Below, piece by piece: positions 42,527-53,008 of a stretch of DNA of 64,000 nt; position 1 is the stretch's first letter; each line of letters opens with the position of its first letter. A program made the position numbers and the translations under genes. A model generated the notes under the pieces. The model saw only the letters and a program-made list of their open reading frames with translations, was not told the DNA's origin and searched no databases. This DNA is from Pseudomonas sp. MAG733B (GTDB lineage: Bacteria; Pseudomonadota; Gammaproteobacteria; Pseudomonadales; Pseudomonadaceae): assembly GCF_036884845.1 (NCBI RefSeq), contig NZ_CP145732.1, positions 806,001-870,000 of the forward strand, given 5' to 3'.

Positions 42527-43264
42527 ATGCTGATTATTCCCGCTATCGATCTTAAAGACGGTGCCTGTGTTCGTCTGCGCCAGGGCCGCATGGAAGATTC
42601 CACAGTGTTCTCCGATGACCCGGTGAGCATGGCTGCCAAGTGGGTAGAGGGCGGTTGCCGTCGTCTGCATCTGGTCGACTTGAACGGCGCGTTCGAAGGC
42701 CAACCGGTCAACGGCGAAGTGGTTACCGCAATCGCCAAGCGCTACCCGAACCTGCCGATCCAGATTGGTGGCGGTATTCGTTCGCTGGAAACCATCGAGC
42801 ACTACGTGAAAGCGGGCGTGAGCTACGTGATCATCGGCACCAAAGCCGTGAAAGATCCGGCTTTCGTTGCCGAAGCCTGCCGCGCATTCCCGGGCAAAGT
42901 CATCGTCGGTCTGGACGCCAAGGACGGTTTCGTCGCCACCGACGGTTGGGCTGAAATCAGCACCGTGCAGGTGATCGACCTGGCCAAGCAGTTCGAAGCC
43001 GACGGCGTGTCCGCGATCGTTTATACCGACATCGCCAAAGACGGCATGATGCAGGGCTGCAACGTACCGTTCACTGCCGCACTGGCTGCTGCGACGAAGA
43101 TCCCGGTCATTGCTTCCGGCGGCATTCACAACCTCGGCGACATCAAGTCGCTGCTCGACGCCAAAGCGCCAGGCATCATCGGCGCGATCACCGGCCGGGC
43201 GATCTACGAAGGCACTCTCGACGTCGCTGAAGCGCAAGCTTTCTGCGACTCGTACAAAGGCTGA
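42527..43264 (+). CDS. hisA: Phosphoribosylformimino-AICAR ribotide isomerase
   Basis: 245 residues, a TIM barrel. [17 protein letters not shown] carries the catalytic Asp8 and [19 protein letters not shown] the second Asp; [10 protein letters not shown] is a phosphate-binding loop. It is a sister of HisF by ancient duplication. Separated from the DUF2164 gene by 81 bases without visible signal. Confidence 0.97.
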   Translation: MLIIPAIDLKDGACVRLRQGRMEDSTVFSDDPVSMAAKWVEGGCRRLHLVDLNGAFEGQPVNGEVVTAIAKRYPNLPIQIGGGIRSLETIEHYVKAGVSYVIIGTKAVKDPAFVAEACRAFPGKVIVGLDAKDGFVATDGWAEISTVQVIDLAKQFEADGVSAIVYTDIAKDGMMQGCNVPFTAALAAATKIPVIASGGIHNLGDIKSLLDAKAPGIIGAITGRAIYEGTLDVAEAQAFCDSYKG

Positions 43265-43273
43265 GGACTGACC

Positions 43274-44044
43274 ATGGCGCTGGCCAAACGCATCATCCCT
43301 TGCCTGGACGTGGACAACGGCCGGGTGGTCAAGGGTGTGAAATTCGAAAACATCCGCGACGCCGGTGACCCGGTGGAAATCGCCCGTCGCTACGACGAGC
43401 AGGGTGCCGACGAGATTACCTTTCTCGACATCACCGCCAGCGTCGATGGTCGCGACACTACGCTGCATACCGTCGAGCGCATGGCCAGCCAGGTGTTCAT
43501 CCCGCTGACCGTGGGCGGTGGCGTGCGCACCGTGCAAGACATCCGCAATCTGTTAAATGCCGGTGCGGACAAGGTGTCGATCAATACTGCCGCCGTGTTC
43601 AACCCGGAATTTGTTGGCGAAGCCGCGCAGCATTTCGGCTCGCAGTGCATCGTCGTTGCCATCGATGCGAAGAAGGTTTCCGGTCCGGGCGAAACCCCGC
43701 GCTGGGAGATCTTCACCCACGGCGGCCGCAAGCCGACCGGCCTCGACGCTGTCGAGTGGGCGAAGAAGATGGAAGGCCTCGGTGCTGGCGAGATCCTGCT
43801 GACCAGCATGGACCAGGACGGCATGAAAAACGGCTTCGACCTCGGCGTCACTCGCGCCATCAGCGATGCGCTGGGTATTCCGGTGATCGCTTCTGGCGGC
43901 GTCGGGAACCTGCAGCATCTGGCCGACGGCATTCTCGAAGGTCATGCCAGTGCGGTGTTGGCGGCGAGTATTTTCCACTTCGGCGAATACACCGTGCAGG
44001 AAGCCAAGGCTTACATGGCCCATCGCGGAATCGTGATGCGTTAA
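43274..44044 (+). CDS. hisF: Imidazole glycerol phosphate synthase, cyclase subunit
   Basis: 256 residues, TIM barrel. [20 protein letters not shown] with Asp11 and [18 protein letters not shown] with the second catalytic Asp; [13 protein letters not shown] is the phosphate loop. Makes IGP and AICAR with HisH. Nine bases after hisA, same operon. Confidence 0.97.
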   Translation: MALAKRIIPCLDVDNGRVVKGVKFENIRDAGDPVEIARRYDEQGADEITFLDITASVDGRDTTLHTVERMASQVFIPLTVGGGVRTVQDIRNLLNAGADKVSINTAAVFNPEFVGEAAQHFGSQCIVVAIDAKKVSGPGETPRWEIFTHGGRKPTGLDAVEWAKKMEGLGAGEILLTSMDQDGMKNGFDLGVTRAISDALGIPVIASGGVGNLQHLADGILEGHASAVLAASIFHFGEYTVQEAKAYMAHRGIVMR

Positions 44045-44122
44045 ACAAACCGATACAGGCCAGTGGACATCATGGCGGGCTCAGGGCACTCTTGAGTACG
44101 CCATGGATTTCGGTAGCCAGAC

Positions 44123-44878
44123 ATGCTTAAACGCCTTCTTCTTGCCCTCGCCAGTGCTTCTCTGTTGTTCGTCAGCGCAGCGCACGCCGCAGACCGTCCC
44201 GACACCGACATGGTGTTGCTGACGGAAAACTTCCCGCCCTACAACATGGCGAAGAACGGCAAGAACTTTGCCCAGGGCGAGAACATCGATGGCATCGCCA
44301 CCGATATCGTCCGCGAAATCTTCAAGCGTGCCGACATTACCTACAGCCTGACCTTGCGCTTCCCTTGGGAGCGGGTCTACAAACTCGCCCTGGAAAACCC
44401 CGGTTACGGTGCCTTCGTGATGGCGCGTTTGCCGGATCGCGAACGGCTGTTCAAGTGGGTCGGACCGATCGGTCCGGACGACTGGATCATGCTGGCGAAG
44501 GCCGACAGCAAAATCACCCTCGAAACTCTGAACGACGCACGCAAGTACAAGATTGGCGCCTACAAAGGTGATGCGATCGCCGAGACCCTGGCCAAGCAAG
44601 GGCTCAATCCCATCGTTGTTCTGCGCGATCAGGACAACGCGAAGAAACTGGTCAACGGCCAGATCGACCTGTGGGCTACCGGCGACCCGGCCGGGCGCTA
44701 TCTGGCGCGCCAGGACGGGGTGACTGGTCTCAAGACTGTCCTGCGTTTCAACAGCGCAGAGCTGTATCTGGCGCTGAACCGGGATGTGCCTGACGAGACC
44801 GTCGCCAAACTGCAGGCTGCGCTTGATCAGCTCCGCAAGGAAGGGGGAGTCGACGCAATCATGGGACGGTATCTGTAA
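44123..44878 (+). CDS. Periplasmic substrate-binding protein (SBP_bac_3)
   Basis: 251 residues: signal peptide MLKRLLLALASASLLFVSAA then HA-ADRPDTDM, followed by a bacterial extracellular solute-binding fold (LLTENFPPYNMAKNGKNFAQ; GIATDIVREIFKRADITYSL). There are no transporter genes beside it, so it is an orphan binding protein, conserved after hisF in pseudomonads as far as I recall. Ligand unknown. Confidence 0.87.
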   Translation: MLKRLLLALASASLLFVSAAHAADRPDTDMVLLTENFPPYNMAKNGKNFAQGENIDGIATDIVREIFKRADITYSLTLRFPWERVYKLALENPGYGAFVMARLPDRERLFKWVGPIGPDDWIMLAKADSKITLETLNDARKYKIGAYKGDAIAETLAKQGLNPIVVLRDQDNAKKLVNGQIDLWATGDPAGRYLARQDGVTGLKTVLRFNSAELYLALNRDVPDETVAKLQAALDQLRKEGGVDAIMGRYL

Positions 44879-44922
44879 TTTCGACGAGCCTGCCGCGCAT
44901 CGTAGGGCCGGACAGCGTCCGG

Positions 44923-46194
44923 CTATTTTTCAGGCGGATATTCGGTCAAATACAGTTTGTCGAAGTCAGAGTAACTGCCCTCATTCGCCACTTGCGTGCC
45001 GTTGCTGCGTAGTAGCCGATAGTCGAACTGTGTGCGGTAAACTGCGACGATTTGGTTCTTCGCAACAATGGTAACGACATCGGTAGGCACGGGGGCGACC
45101 AGCCTGCTGTTGGGTGTTTCGACGGGTGAGACGCTGTTGCTCAGATTGGCCGAGAACCCGACTGAAAAAGCCGGTCGAGGCGCTATGGAAAACGGCGGCC
45201 ACCTGGAGCTCCATTCGGTCCCTATCTCGATCGCTGTCAGCCGGGAGAATGTTTCGAGACTGTCTGCATTCTGCACCTCGGCAGTCCATTTGAAGGTTTG
45301 TCCCGCGGAACCCGTGTTATGGCCAAAACCGATCAGCAGGTACTGATCCTTTCTTTGTAAATGATAGTAAGGAGTCGTACGAAACTGCTCAAAGGGATTC
45401 AACTCGGGATCTTTGATCGCGAACCAGGGAAGCCTTGCCGCGTGCGTGATTTTGGCGGACAGCGTTGAGGGCGGTGGTTCATATCCGCTCAGGACTGGAG
45501 GAACAGGTGCAGGTTCGACCTGCAGCGGGATGAGCATGCGCAGGGAAAAAGCGGCGGCGTGCGTGTCCGGTTTGGTATAGCTGTTGGTGCCCACGAATGT
45601 GCCAGGCGCAAAATGAATTTCTCCTGGGGCCGCCACTGGAGGTTGAACACTCCAGACGCTGAAGTCCTGCTTTGCACGACTGCCCTTGTCGCTCCAGATC
45701 ATTTCGTCGATGGATGATGCCACGACAAGATCCGCCCGCACGCAACGAACGGCGTTGACTGAGGGTTTGTCCAGACTATCGGAGCACACCAGCCCAAGCG
45801 CCACATAACCATCAGGTGGAATCGGTCGCCATATCGAACAGTCCGTTTTGGCGCCAGACCCCGTATCTTTCCAGACCTGTTCAAAGTCGTGGGGCTTGCT
45901 CAATGCCTTGCTCTGGTTGGCGCCGGCACTTGGCGGTTCGCCTTCGCAAACAACGGCCATCACTCTTTTATCGTTGATGTTGTCGTGGCCGGAAACGGCG
46001 AGGTCACCGAGCGGGAAAAAACCCGGTAGCAAATCAGGGGCGGGGGTGGGGCGCCAAAAACCGCCGGGCTTGGAACGTGAACCTTTGTTATCCCAGATCC
46101 GGTGGAACTCGGTCGTAAAGTTGATCAGCAGGTTTTCAACTTTGATCGACTCCATTGGCCTTGCGGGTATCGCGTCATCATCTTGTGTGTTCAT
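44923..46194 (-). CDS. Vps62-related protein
   Basis: About 423 residues. Three consecutive blocks share a pattern: FHRIWDNKGSRSKPGGFWRP, FEQVWKDTGSGAKTDCSIWR and DEMIWSDKGSRAKQDFSVWS, each followed by P-x-P-DGY/GF-x-x-L-G and D-x-x-x-V. That is the repeat of the Vps62 family (fungal/plant-type domain) seen in some Pseudomonas. The C-terminal part is beta-rich and unassigned. No signal peptide. ATG at 46194 has AGGA six bases upstream. Possibly a secreted insecticidal or lectin-like protein in related strains; unproven. Confidence 0.7.
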   Translation of the reverse strand: MNTQDDDAIPARPMESIKVENLLINFTTEFHRIWDNKGSRSKPGGFWRPTPAPDLLPGFFPLGDLAVSGHDNINDKRVMAVVCEGEPPSAGANQSKALSKPHDFEQVWKDTGSGAKTDCSIWRPIPPDGYVALGLVCSDSLDKPSVNAVRCVRADLVVASSIDEMIWSDKGSRAKQDFSVWSVQPPVAAPGEIHFAPGTFVGTNSYTKPDTHAAAFSLRMLIPLQVEPAPVPPVLSGYEPPPSTLSAKITHAARLPWFAIKDPELNPFEQFRTTPYYHLQRKDQYLLIGFGHNTGSAGQTFKWTAEVQNADSLETFSRLTAIEIGTEWSSRWPPFSIAPRPAFSVGFSANLSNSVSPVETPNSRLVAPVPTDVVTIVAKNQIVAVYRTQFDYRLLRSNGTQVANEGSYSDFDKLYLTEYPPEK

Positions 46195-46299
46195 GATCAT
46201 TCCTGATAATTGAAAGGCAACCCAATTGGGTGGCGACTTCAATATCCGGAATTGGACAAGAGGCTTGGCGGTAAATATATATAGGCTCGTTACAGGTTA

Positions 46300-47076
46300 T
46301 TACCGATAAATCCCGTCTTTCCCGTGCGCGGACATGGCGCGATTGCCGCGCACGCTGATCATCTGCCTGATATCGATCCACTCGATGCCTTGCGCCTTGA
46401 GCTTGGGCAATTCTCGCTCCAGCACCGCCAGTGTTTGCGGATACGGATGCCCGATCATCACCGCTGTACCTTGTTTGTGCGCCAGGCTTATCGCCGTCTG
46501 TAGCTGCGTGAAGATGGCCGCTTCAGTGCGCTCATCATCGAGAAACACATCCCGCGAAACACTCGCCAGATCGATCTTCTGCGCTTGCTGCGCGGCCACG
46601 GTCTGCGCGCTGGTGCGGCTGTCGACGAAGAACTTGTGGCGGCGCTGCAAGTCCGCCATCAACCATGCCATGGCGGCAGGTTGAGCAGTCATGTGGCTGC
46701 CCATGTGGTTGTTGATGCCGGCGGTGTAGGGGACCATTTTGAATGCGGCGTTGAGGCGTTTCTCAAGCTCTTCGATGGGAAGCTCGGGGTGCCACGCAAA
46801 CGGTCCGGTGGCCGGGTCCATGGGCATATGCAGGATGACGATCTTGCCGGCGCGATGGGCTTCGCGGGCAAACTCGGTGGCGTGAGGTGTGTCGGGCATG
46901 ATTGCCGCAGTCACCGGGCCGGGCAGGGCCAGCACGCGTCGATCCCGGGGCAGGCTTTGCCCCAGGTCATCGATGATCAGCGTCAGATACGCCTTTTGCG
47001 GCGGGGTTGCGGCGGGGGCAGCGTGAGCCACACCCGCCAGACAGCACAACAGACTCAAGGCTAGCCGTAGAAACAT
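46300..47076 (-). CDS. yibQ: Divergent polysaccharide deacetylase (YibQ-type)
   Basis: 258 residues. Signal peptide (MFLRLALSLLCCLAGVAHAA), then the divergent polysaccharide deacetylase domain beginning LTLIIDDLGQSLPRDRRVLA; PDTPHATEFAREAHRAGKIV and LHMPMDP mark strands 2-3. In E. coli the homologue lies in the gpmM-envC-yibQ operon; here it follows ctpA by one base, in the same order of envelope genes. Probably acts on periplasmic glycans. Confidence 0.88.
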   Translation of the reverse strand: MFLRLALSLLCCLAGVAHAAPAATPPQKAYLTLIIDDLGQSLPRDRRVLALPGPVTAAIMPDTPHATEFAREAHRAGKIVILHMPMDPATGPFAWHPELPIEELEKRLNAAFKMVPYTAGINNHMGSHMTAQPAAMAWLMADLQRRHKFFVDSRTSAQTVAAQQAQKIDLASVSRDVFLDDERTEAAIFTQLQTAISLAHKQGTAVMIGHPYPQTLAVLERELPKLKAQGIEWIDIRQMISVRGNRAMSAHGKDGIYR

Positions 47077-47077
47077 C

Positions 47078-48397
47078 TTAACGGCCGGACGTGATGCTCA
47101 GCCCTTTGAGCAGGCTCAGGGCCTGGGCCAATTGGTAGTCGTCATCCTGTGGCATTGCCTTGGCTTTGCCGCCGGAGCCGCTCGGTTTGTCGGCGCCGCC
47201 GTTGCCATTGCCCAGGTGACCTTGCAAATCGGCTTCCTTGAAGTAGTCGCCGTCCTGCTCGTTGGTGATCTTGGCCTTGCGCACTTCGATGTCCGGCACG
47301 ATGCCCTGGGCCTGGATCGAGCGGCCGTTCGGCGTGTAGTACAGCGCAGTGGTGATCTTCAATGCGCGGTCGTTGTTCAGCGGCAGCACGGTTTGCACCG
47401 AGCCTTTGCCGAAACTGGTGGTGCCCATGACCACCGCGCGTTTCTGATCCTGCAAGGCACCGGCGACAATTTCCGAGGCCGAGGCGCTGCCGCCGTTGAT
47501 GAGTGCGACCATTGGCACGGCTTCGCTTTCGTCCTTGCCGGTAGCCGAGAAGCGCAGTTCGGAGTTGGCGATCCGGCCCTTGGTGTAGACGATCAGGCCT
47601 TTGGTGATGAAGTGGTCGACCACTTCCACCGCTGCTTGCAGTACGCCGCCCGGGTTGTTGCGCAGGTCGAGAATGATGCCGTTGAGCTTCTTGCCGTTTT
47701 CCTTGCGCAGCTTGGCCAGCGCCTTGGAAACTTCTTCGCCGGTCTTGACCTGGAACTGGGTGATGCGGATGTAACCGTAGCCGGACTCCAGCAACTGGCT
47801 CTTCACGCTCTTCACTTGAATGATGGCGCGGGCCAGGGTCACATCGAACGGCGTGCCGCCATCGCGAACCAGGGTCAGGGTGATTTTCTGGCCGATCTTG
47901 CCGCGCATCTTGTCCACGGCTTCGGTCATGCTCTGGCCGCGAGTCGGCTGGCCGTTGATCTTGACGATGAAGTCGCCCGCCTGAATGCCCGCCTTGGAGG
48001 CCGGGGTGTCATCGATTGGCGAGACCACCTTGATGAAGCCGTCTTCGGCGCCAACTTCGATGCCCAGGCCGCCGAACTCACCGCTGGTGCTTTCCTGCAA
48101 TTCAGCGAAGTCTTCAGGGCCCAGGTAAGCGGAGTGCGGATCAAGGTTGCTGAGCATGCCCTTGATCGCGTTTTCCAGCAGGGTCTTGTCGTCTACCGGT
48201 TCGACATAGGCGGCCTTGATCCGGTCCATGACCTCGGCAAAGGTGCGCAACTCTTCCAGCGGCAATGGCGCCTTGGTGGTCGCAGCAGTGCCCGCAGGCG
48301 CGACCGCCGGGGCCGGTTGAGCGGCAAACGCCAGAGGCGCGCCGATCACCAGGGCGATCGTCAGGGCCAGCGAGGTAAGGCGGGACAAATGCAGCAT
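47078..48397 (-). CDS. ctpA: Carboxy-terminal processing protease (S41 family)
   Basis: 439 residues with a signal peptide (ending AFAAQPAPA), PDZ domain (GGLGIEVGAEDGFIKVVSPI then GDFIVKINGQ) and S41 peptidase core. Catalytic Ser in INGGSASASEIVAGALQD, Lys in GTTSFGKGSVQTVL. Trims periplasmic proteins, including peptidoglycan hydrolases in Pseudomonas. The Gly/Lys/Pro-rich C-terminal tail is variable. Gap of 31 bases from envC. Confidence 0.95.
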   Translation of the reverse strand: MLHLSRLTSLALTIALVIGAPLAFAAQPAPAVAPAGTAATTKAPLPLEELRTFAEVMDRIKAAYVEPVDDKTLLENAIKGMLSNLDPHSAYLGPEDFAELQESTSGEFGGLGIEVGAEDGFIKVVSPIDDTPASKAGIQAGDFIVKINGQPTRGQSMTEAVDKMRGKIGQKITLTLVRDGGTPFDVTLARAIIQVKSVKSQLLESGYGYIRITQFQVKTGEEVSKALAKLRKENGKKLNGIILDLRNNPGGVLQAAVEVVDHFITKGLIVYTKGRIANSELRFSATGKDESEAVPMVALINGGSASASEIVAGALQDQKRAVVMGTTSFGKGSVQTVLPLNNDRALKITTALYYTPNGRSIQAQGIVPDIEVRKAKITNEQDGDYFKEADLQGHLGNGNGGADKPSGSGGKAKAMPQDDDYQLAQALSLLKGLSITSGR

Positions 48398-48428
48398 GTC
48401 GAACTAACTCCTGAATTGGATGGCACGC

Positions 48429-49721
48429 TTATCCTTGCGCGCGACACCATTGTGCCGGATCACTCGGGTGACCCTGCTGACGAATCGCGAAATACAACGC
48501 CGGCGTGTCCTGTCCGCCACTGTTACCGACAGTGGAGATGGACTCGCCGGCTTTTACCACGTCACCCGCAGACTTGAGCAGCGTCTGGTTGTGACCATAA
48601 AGACTCAAAAAACCGTTGCCGTGGTCGAGAATCACCAGCAACCCGGCGCCGCGCAACCAGTCGGCGAACACCACGCGACCGCCATGCACCGCATGCACTG
48701 CGCTGCCGGCCGATGCGCTGATCATCACGCCGTCCCACTTGGTCCGGGCATCGTCGCCACGGCTTTCACCGAAGCGTGCCAACAGTCGACCATCGACTGG
48801 CCATGGAAGTTTGCCGCGAGTTGACGCAAACGGGCCGCCAAAGGTTTCGCCGGAGCTGGAAACCAGTGCGCCAGGTGTTGATTTAACCGGTTTGCGTGGG
48901 GCGTCAGTCTCTTCTGCTTGAGCCTGGGCCTCACGTAAACGCTTTTTTTCGGCTTCCTGCTGGGCAATCAGCGCTTTCTGTCGCGCTTCTTCTGCCTCAC
49001 GAGCCTGGCGGGCCAGGGTTTCCTCAATGGTTTTAAGGACTTTAGACAGGTCTGCCTGATCCTGCTCGCGGGCTGCCAGTTTCTGGTCGCGGGCTTTTAC
49101 GTCATCACTGAGCTTGGCCAGGACTTGCTGGCGTTCCTGGCGGACTTTGTCGAGTTCGTCGCGTTGGGTGTCGAGGCTGCTTTTCTGTACCAGCAGTTGC
49201 GCCTGCTGCAAGCCGATGTCTTTTTCGACATTGGCCAGTTGGCGCAGGGTTTCGTTGAAATTCTTCAGCTGCTCCAGGCGGGCCTGGCTCAGGTAGTCGT
49301 AATAGGTGAGGGTGCGAGCGAATTTCTCGGGATTCTGCTGGTTGAGCAGCAGCTTCAGGTATTCCTGACGACCGTTCTGGTAGGCGGCGCGGGCCTGGAT
49401 GGCAATCAGTCGTTGCTGTTCAGTGCGCGCGCTCTGGAGTTTTTTTTTCTCCGCATCGAGACGCTGCAGCTCGGATTCGCTCTTCTTCAGCTCTTTTTGC
49501 AGGGCTTCGACCTGCTTCTCGAGCTTGCCCATTTCGGTCTCGGTGCCTTTGAGATCTTTCTGAATGCCGGATTTTTCTTCCTGCAACTTGCCCAGCAGTT
49601 TCTTCAGCTCGGCAATGTCCTGACGCGTGGCGTCCAACTGTTGTTGGGTTTGCGCGCGCTCGTCAGCGAAGGCCGGTTGGAGCAGGCAGGTCAGGGCAAG
49701 GGCGATCAGGACGCGAAGCAT
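48429..49721 (-). CDS. envC: Murein hydrolase activator EnvC
   Basis: 430 residues from MLRVLIALALTCLLQPAFAD. A long coiled coil (residues about 25-290) is followed by a LytM/M23 domain. The zinc ligands of active M23 peptidases are lost: GTKWDGVMISA has no His, and ALYFAIRQQ replaces the HxH motif. So it is a degenerate LytM factor, as in EnvC, which activates AmiB amidase at the septum. ATG at 49721 opens the signal peptide. Confidence 0.93.
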   Translation of the reverse strand: MLRVLIALALTCLLQPAFADERAQTQQQLDATRQDIAELKKLLGKLQEEKSGIQKDLKGTETEMGKLEKQVEALQKELKKSESELQRLDAEKKKLQSARTEQQRLIAIQARAAYQNGRQEYLKLLLNQQNPEKFARTLTYYDYLSQARLEQLKNFNETLRQLANVEKDIGLQQAQLLVQKSSLDTQRDELDKVRQERQQVLAKLSDDVKARDQKLAAREQDQADLSKVLKTIEETLARQAREAEEARQKALIAQQEAEKKRLREAQAQAEETDAPRKPVKSTPGALVSSSGETFGGPFASTRGKLPWPVDGRLLARFGESRGDDARTKWDGVMISASAGSAVHAVHGGRVVFADWLRGAGLLVILDHGNGFLSLYGHNQTLLKSAGDVVKAGESISTVGNSGGQDTPALYFAIRQQGHPSDPAQWCRAQG

Positions 49722-49834
49722 AGAGGCGGGCGACACCAGGGAAAGGGACGGCCTAGTATGCCCGCCCCACGCTGCAAAAAAAACGCCCAATTGGGACTGT
49801 GTGATAACTGGGCCAAAAAACACCGCAAACCCAC

Positions 49835-49924
49835 TGTAGGAGCGAGCCTGCTCGCGATGGCGTCCTAACTTTCAATATCGATATTGACTGTCAGATTGCT
49901 ATCGCGAGCAGGCTCGCTCCTACA
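49835..49924. repeat. REP doublet (REPIN)
   Basis: Same inverted arms as 40749-40838 (TGTAGGAGCGAGCCTGCTCG and reverse complement), between envC and gpmI. The rest of the 231-bp gap is the envC upstream region. Confidence 0.9.
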
Positions 49925-49952
49925 GGGTTTTTCGGTGTTTGGGCTATCCCGG

Positions 49953-51482
49953 TTAGACGAGAATCGAAGTTCCGGTCATTTCCGCCGGTTTTTCCAGGCC
50001 CAACAGTTTCAGCATGGTTGGCGCCACGTCGGCCAGCACGCCGCCTTCGCGGACCTTGAGGTCACGCTTACCGACATAAATGAACGGCACCGGTTCAGTG
50101 GTGTGCGCGGTGTGCGCCTGACCGGTGGAGGCGTCGGACATTTGCTCGACGTTGCCGTGGTCAGCGGTGATCAGGGCTTCGCCGCCAACCTTTTCCAGTG
50201 CCTCGACGATACGGCCAACGCAGGTGTCCAGGCATTCAACGGCTTTCACCGCCGCCTCGAATACGCCGCTGTGACCGACCATGTCGCCGTTGGCGTAGTT
50301 GACCACGATCACGTCGAAGCGCTGGTTTTCGATGGCATCGACGATGCGGTCGGTGACTTCCGGCGCGCTCATTTCCGGCTGCAAGTCATAGGTGGCGACT
50401 TTCGGCGACGGGATCAGGATGCGCTCTTCACCCGGGAACGGTTCTTCGCGGCCGCCGGAGAAGAAGAAGGTTACGTGGGCGTATTTTTCGGTTTCAGCGA
50501 TGCGCAGTTGTGTCTTGCCGTTTTTCGCCAGGTAATCGCCCAGCACGTTTTCCAGGCTGCCGGCAGCAAAGGCCGATGGCGCAGGAATGCTGGCGGCGTA
50601 TTGGGTCAGCATGACGTAGCCGGCCAGTTTTGGCTGGCGGGCACGCTCGAATTCCTTGAAATCGTCCTCGACGAACACGCGGGTCAGCTCGCGGGCGCGG
50701 TCGGCGCGGAAGTTCATGAACACCACGGCATCGCCGTCTTCGACTTTCACCGGCTCGCCGATGGAGGTGGCTTTGACGAATTCGTCGCTCTCGCCACGCT
50801 CGTAAGCAGCTTGCAGACCTTCCTGGGCGGTGGCGGCGTTGAATTCGCCGTTGCCGTCGACAATCAGGTTGTAGGCCTGGGATACGCGATCCCAACGGTT
50901 GTCACGGTCCATGGCGAAGTAGCGGCCAATGATGCTGGCAATACGGCCTTTGCCCAGCGCCTGGAACGTGGCATCGAGCAGTTCGATCGACGATTGCGCG
51001 CTTTTTGGCGGCGTGTCGCGGCCGTCGAGGAAAGCGTGCAGGTAGATGTTCTGGGCGCCGCGCTTGAAAGCCAGTTCGGCCATGGCGACCAGGTGGTCCT
51101 GGTGGCTGTGCACGCCGCCGTCGGACAGCAGGCCCATGAAGTGCACGGCTTTGCCGGCGGCGACCGCTTTATCCACCGCGGCGCAGATGGTCGGGTTCTC
51201 GAAGAATTCGCCGTCGCGGATCGATTTGGTGACGCGAGTGAAGTCCTGATACACCACGCGGCCGGCGCCGAGGTTCATGTGGCCGACTTCGGAGTTGCCC
51301 ATCTGGCCATCCGGCAGGCCGACGTCCATGCCGCTGCCCGAGATCAGGCCGTTGGGCACGGTGGCCCACAAACGGTCGAGCACAGGCTTCTTGGCCGCGT
51401 AGATGGCGTTGGCTTCCTGGCTTTCACTGTGACCGAAGCCGTCGAGAATCATCAGGACCAAAGGTTTAGGCGTGGTAGTCAT
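49953..51482 (-). CDS. gpmI: 2,3-bisphosphoglycerate-independent phosphoglycerate mutase
   Basis: 509 residues from [20 protein letters not shown] (alternative GTG at 51491). Alkaline-phosphatase superfamily: Ser in [18 protein letters not shown] forms the phosphoserine; [11 protein letters not shown] and DGFGHS supply metal ligands. Interconverts 3- and 2-phosphoglycerate in glycolysis and gluconeogenesis. Its position beside envC matches E. coli gpmM-envC. Confidence 0.97.
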   Translation of the reverse strand: MTTTPKPLVLMILDGFGHSESQEANAIYAAKKPVLDRLWATVPNGLISGSGMDVGLPDGQMGNSEVGHMNLGAGRVVYQDFTRVTKSIRDGEFFENPTICAAVDKAVAAGKAVHFMGLLSDGGVHSHQDHLVAMAELAFKRGAQNIYLHAFLDGRDTPPKSAQSSIELLDATFQALGKGRIASIIGRYFAMDRDNRWDRVSQAYNLIVDGNGEFNAATAQEGLQAAYERGESDEFVKATSIGEPVKVEDGDAVVFMNFRADRARELTRVFVEDDFKEFERARQPKLAGYVMLTQYAASIPAPSAFAAGSLENVLGDYLAKNGKTQLRIAETEKYAHVTFFFSGGREEPFPGEERILIPSPKVATYDLQPEMSAPEVTDRIVDAIENQRFDVIVVNYANGDMVGHSGVFEAAVKAVECLDTCVGRIVEALEKVGGEALITADHGNVEQMSDASTGQAHTAHTTEPVPFIYVGKRDLKVREGGVLADVAPTMLKLLGLEKPAEMTGTSILV

Positions 51483-51636
51483 GGAATCCACTCGTGGCTG
51501 AGGTAAAAAGGGGTAATGGAAAAAGGGAGTCGCAGTTTAAAGCGAAGTTCCGGCCACGTCACCGCCGGACGGGGTTTGGCCCACCATAGTGGCTGTGTAT
51601 ACTGGCCGACATTTTAACGCCCTGGAACCTCCTTCG

Positions 51637-52050
51637 ATGGTTGCTCACCTGATTGAATTTGCCACTAACCACTACATTCTCGTCGGTATCTTCGTCGTAC
51701 TGCTGGCCGCGCTGATCGCGTATCAGATGCAAGGCGGCGGCCGTAGCCTGAGCACCGGTGAACTGACCGGCCTGGTCAACAAAGACGCGGGCGTGGTGAT
51801 CGACATTCGTCCGGCCAAAGACTTTGCCGCCGGTCACATTGTTGGCGCGTTGAACATTCCTCACGACAAACTGACTGCCCGCGTAGGCGAGCTGGAAAAG
51901 CACAAGGCCAAGACCATCATTCTGGTCGACGCCATGGGTCAGACCGCCGGCACCCACGCTCGCGAGCTGGTGAAGGCCGGCTTCACCGCCGCCAAGCTGT
52001 CCGGTGGCGTTTCCAGCTGGAAAGCCGACAATCTGCCGCTGGTGAAGTGA
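51637..52050 (+). CDS. yibN: Rhodanese-like membrane protein YibN
   Basis: 137 residues: one N-terminal membrane helix (ILVGIFVVLLAALIAYQMQG), then a rhodanese fold (VVIDIRPAKDFAAGHIVGAL). The usual catalytic Cys is missing: the loop reads LVDAMGQTAGTHA. Length and arrangement match E. coli YibN, which is also encoded before grxC-secB. Likely a binding rather than sulfurtransferase protein. ATG at 51637 is chosen; the longer upstream frame lacks homology-like sequence. Confidence 0.92.
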   Translation: MVAHLIEFATNHYILVGIFVVLLAALIAYQMQGGGRSLSTGELTGLVNKDAGVVIDIRPAKDFAAGHIVGALNIPHDKLTARVGELEKHKAKTIILVDAMGQTAGTHARELVKAGFTAAKLSGGVSSWKADNLPLVK

Positions 52051-52051
52051 T

Positions 52052-52306
52052 ATGAGCAACGTCGTCGTCTACTCCAGCGATTACTGCCCTTATTGCTCGC
52101 GAGCCAAGTACCTGCTCGAGAACAAAGGCGTGGCCTTCGAAGAGATCAAGGTCGATGGCAAGCCGCAGGTGCGCGCCGCAATGGCTCAGAAGGCCGGACG
52201 TACGTCCGTGCCGCAGATCTGGATCGGCAGCACACATGTTGGCGGTTGTGATGATTTGTTTGCCCTGGAGCGCGCGGGTAAGCTCGACGCGCTGCTCAAG
52301 GCCTGA
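52052..52306 (+). CDS. grxC: Glutaredoxin 3
   Basis: 84 residues: redox motif CPYCSRAKYLLENKG, cis-Pro in TSVPQIWIG, and GGCDDLFALE. Reduces disulfides with glutathione. One base after the yibN stop. Confidence 0.97.
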   Translation: MSNVVVYSSDYCPYCSRAKYLLENKGVAFEEIKVDGKPQVRAAMAQKAGRTSVPQIWIGSTHVGGCDDLFALERAGKLDALLKA

Positions 52307-52349
52307 ATTCCATACCCTATAAAAAGCCCAAGATCAGAAAGGATCTGAG

Positions 52350-52835
52350 ATGACTGACCAACAGAACACTGCAGCTAGCGAAGAAGAAACCGCACCGCAA
52401 TTCTCCTTGCAGCGCATCTACGTACGTGACCTGTCCTTCGAAGCCCCGAAAAGCCCGGCGATCTTCCGCCAGCAGTGGGAGCCGAGTGTCGGTCTGGACC
52501 TGAACACCCGTCAAAAGGCGTTGGAAAACGACTTCCACGAAGTCGTGCTGACCCTGTCGGTTACCGTGAAAAACGGTGATGAAGTGGCGTTCATCGCCGA
52601 AGTGCAACAGGCCGGTATCTTCCTGATCAAGAACCTGGACGACGCTTCGATGAGCCACACCCTGGGCGCGTTCTGCCCGAACATCCTGTTCCCGTACGCT
52701 CGCGAAGCGCTGGACAGCCTGGTGACCCGTGGTTCGTTCCCGGCACTGATGCTGGCTCCGGTGAACTTCGACGCGCTGTACGCACAAGAGCTGCAACGCA
52801 TGCAGGCAGCTGGCGAGACTCCGACCGTGCAATAA
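52350..52835 (+). CDS. secB: Protein-export chaperone SecB
   Basis: 161 residues. [50 protein letters not shown] and [20 protein letters not shown] all match SecB, a tetrameric holdase feeding SecA. Ends with a strong terminator. Confidence 0.98.
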   Translation: MTDQQNTAASEEETAPQFSLQRIYVRDLSFEAPKSPAIFRQQWEPSVGLDLNTRQKALENDFHEVVLTLSVTVKNGDEVAFIAEVQQAGIFLIKNLDDASMSHTLGAFCPNILFPYAREALDSLVTRGSFPALMLAPVNFDALYAQELQRMQAAGETPTVQ

Positions 52836-52853
52836 GCGGTCGATGCAGTAACG

Positions 52854-52881
52854 AAAAAAGCGCCGTAACAGGCGCTTTTTT
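52854..52881 (+). terminator. Terminator after secB
   Basis: AAAAAAGCGCC-GTAACA-GGCGCTTTTTT, an 11-bp stem with a full T-run. Confidence 0.9.
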
Positions 52882-52894
52882 CATGGGCGGGAGA

Positions 52895-52998
52895 TGATCG
52901 TTCCCACGCTCTGCGTGGGAATGCAGCCCGTGACGCTCCGCGTCATTGGACGCGGAGCGTCCCTTGAGGCATTCCCACGCAGAGCGTGGGAACGATCA
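52895..52998. repeat. Large nested inverted repeat, Pseudomonas intergenic family
   Basis: Outer arms TGATCGTTCCCACGCTCTGC and reverse complement at the far end, with an inner pair around GACGCTCCGCGTC. A known type of extragenic repeat in fluorescent pseudomonads (from memory). Lies between secB and trmL. Confidence 0.85.
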
Positions 52999-53008
52999 GA
53001 TCACGAGA

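Noticed and set aside
49884..51506. A 540-codon frame antisense to gpmI
   Set aside because: Mirrors the GC-rich third positions of gpmI, which is certain by its motifs.
52895..52998. Insertion sequence ends
   Set aside because: Nested inverted repeats without a transposase; it matches a common extragenic repeat type.
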